A DNA stretch of 15,801 nt from an uncultured Actinomyces sp. (GTDB lineage: Bacteria; Actinomycetota; Actinomycetes; Actinomycetales; Actinomycetaceae). The stretch is from NCBI GenBank assembly GCA_900556405.1, contig USPB01000017.1:1-15801 (forward strand), given 5' to 3'. This document shows, piece by piece, positions 14,479 to 15,801 of this stretch. The translations under genes were made by a program, and so were the position numbers. Numbering within the stretch: the stretch's first letter is position 1; each line of letters begins with the position of its first letter. The notes beneath the pieces are model-generated. The model made no database searches and had not been told where the DNA came from. It saw nothing but the letters and a program-made list of their open reading frames with translations.

Positions 14479-15801
14479 GCGCTAGCTGCCTCACCCGTGG
14501 CGCGTTCCGATGAGGGACGCAGCCGCGTCACGGCGACCACGGTGAGGATCGCAAGCACAGCAGCAATCACCCAATAGGGAGCGTAGGCCGCCCCGCCCAC
14601 CGTGGCGGTGGCGGCCCACGCGCTCATGGCCACGGACACGAGGGCGAGTTCGAGTGCAGGTCCTGCTGAATCCGCGACCTGTAGCCACGATGAGACGCGC
14701 CCGTGCTTGGCCTCGGGCGTCACCTCGAGCGCCATGACGGACAGGGGAGCGTGAACGAGACCGACGCCGAGGCCGACGAGAAGCCAGCCGACGAGGGCCA
14801 CCCACACCGGAATTGACGGAAGAAGCAGAGCGCCCACGGGGATCGCTCCGACCGCCATCATTGCCCCGCCGACGACCGGGAGTCGGCGTCGCAGCTGCGG
14901 ATCGTGAATGCGCGCTTGGCCGACTGCGCCGATGGCCCATGTGATCGATCCGAGGGTAACCCACCAGGCAGAAGAGGCCTCGGACCACCCGTGTACCCGC
15001 TGCAGAATCAGCGGAATCATGACTGCGAGACCCACCTGGGAAGCCATCGCGCTCAGCCTTGCGAGGATTGCCGATGGCATACCCCGACGGGATCGGAACG
15101 TGCCGCTCGGGAGGAGTCGAGGCAGTGCCCAGACCGTGATGCACGCGCCGAGGGCGAAGACCGCGAACTGTGCCAGTCGCGAGGCAAGCGCACCCGCCAG
15201 CTGGAGCGCCATGACGCCGACTCCCACCAAACCGGCGTCACGCGAGAGCGCCGCAAGGACAGGGGAGCGCTGTCCTTGGGCAGTCGGCAGGGAGCGGAGA
15301 ACGTAGGCGATGGGCACAGCAGCGATCGCAACAAACAGCGGAACGACGCCGAACACGTAACGCCAACCCCATACTTCGGTGACGTGTCCTGCGATCGCGG
15401 GGCCAACCAGAGACGGCAGGACCCAAGCCAAGGAGAACGACGCGAAGAACGAAGGGCGATGATGGGCAGACGCAACCGCTCCAACAAGGACATAGAGCGG
15501 AACGATCAGGAGGCCGCCGCCTAGTCCTTGGAGGGCGCGTCCAATGACGAAAACCGTGACGTGGGAGCTGAACGCGCACACCACAAGACCAACGGCAAAG
15601 AGGGCCAGGCCTGCGAGCAACACCGGACGCGGTCCCTTCCAGTCAGCGAGGGCGCCTGCGACGACGGTAGCGCTGAGCTGCGTCGCCAAGGCGGCGCCCG
15701 AAGTGATCGGATACCACGCAGCGGCGTCAAAAGAGGCGACGACCGTGGGCATAATCGTCGTGGCTGCAAGTTCCTCGAAAGCAACGAGTGTGATGAGAAG
15801 A
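14466..15801 (-). CDS. MFS transporter, drug-efflux-like (5' end outside window)
   Basis: Polytopic membrane transporter of the major facilitator superfamily, probably a proton-driven exporter; the substrate cannot be read from the sequence. The frame stays open beyond the ATG at 15752 to the window edge and reads LLITLVAFEELAATTI before MPTVVASFD, the pattern of the first helix of many MFS drug pumps. The true start is therefore outside and 444 residues are visible. In-window residues 49-60 (GALADWKGPRPV) match motif A between helices 2 and 3. GPAIAGHVTEVWGWRYVFG (132-150) resembles the Gly/Pro-rich motif C, ending in WRYVF. At least ten further hydrophobic segments follow, and the tail is short and Ser/Ala rich. 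The gene runs against all its neighbours and overlaps the helicase end by 13 bp, with no bidirectional terminator visible. It looks accessory compared with the rest of the window. Confidence 0.9.
   Translation of the reverse strand, partial: LLITLVAFEELAATTIMPTVVASFDAAAWYPITSGAALATQLSATVVAGALADWKGPRPVLLAGLALFAVGLVVCAFSSHVTVFVIGRALQGLGGGLLIVPLYVLVGAVASAHHRPSFFASFSLAWVLPSLVGPAIAGHVTEVWGWRYVFGVVPLFVAIAAVPIAYVLRSLPTAQGQRSPVLAALSRDAGLVGVGVMALQLAGALASRLAQFAVFALGACITVWALPRLLPSGTFRSRRGMPSAILARLSAMASQVGLAVMIPLILQRVHGWSEASSAWWVTLGSITWAIGAVGQARIHDPQLRRRLPVVGGAMMAVGAIPVGALLLPSIPVWVALVGWLLVGLGVGLVHAPLSVMALEVTPEAKHGRVSSWLQVADSAGPALELALVSVAMSAWAATATVGGAAYAPYWVIAAVLAILTVVAVTRLRPSSERATGEAASAQSS

Noticed and set aside
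1..15801. Mobile element, CRISPR array, tRNA or toxin-antitoxin system
   Set aside because: I saw no transposase, integrase, regularly spaced repeats, tRNA cloverleaf or small paired ORFs. Gene content is mostly conserved housekeeping.

Overview
This 15.8-kb window is high-GC DNA from an actinobacterium. The gene order and protein features point to the Actinomycetales (Actinomyces/Schaalia type), but the genus is an inference. Support comes from the Actinobacteria-type SecD with its charged C-terminal tail, the secD-secF-apt-rel order also known from Mycobacterium and Streptomyces, a DUF349 coiled-coil protein, and a paired GTPase operon with a two-helix membrane anchor. I see no mobile element, tRNA, rRNA or CRISPR array, and no gap longer than about 230 bases without a gene.

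Layout. (1) 1-2850, + strand: 3' part of secD, then secF and apt, packed at 1-nt spacing and a 4-nt ATGA overlap, ending in a perfect 15-bp hairpin at 2871-2904. (2) 2928-5228: bifunctional (p)ppGpp synthetase/hydrolase Rel, apparently leaderless from a TATCAT -10 box six bases before its ATG. (3) 5395-12074: a tight run of DUF349 protein, metallo-beta-lactamase-fold hydrolase, hisS and two GTPases, with junctions of 1, 29, 0 and -4 nt, so probably one transcript. (4) 12304-14478: a DeaD/CsdA-type DEAD-box RNA helicase behind a 229-nt leader that holds hairpins and a 20-codon upstream ORF with its own Shine-Dalgarno. (5) 14466-15801, - strand: an MFS transporter cut by the window end, convergent with the helicase and overlapping it by 13 bp.

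Most genes serve core functions. SecDF drives late protein export, Apt salvages adenine, Rel sets the stringent response, HisRS charges tRNA-His, and DeaD remodels RNA. The least understood parts are the two GTPases and the DUF349 protein. The MFS pump is the most accessory-looking gene.

I did not find a convincing new defence or mobile system. The best candidates for undescribed biology are the leader of the helicase gene (upstream ORF plus hairpin with T-rich tail), the paired membrane-associated GTPases coupled to hisS, and the perfect 12-bp inverted repeat ahead of the DUF349 gene.
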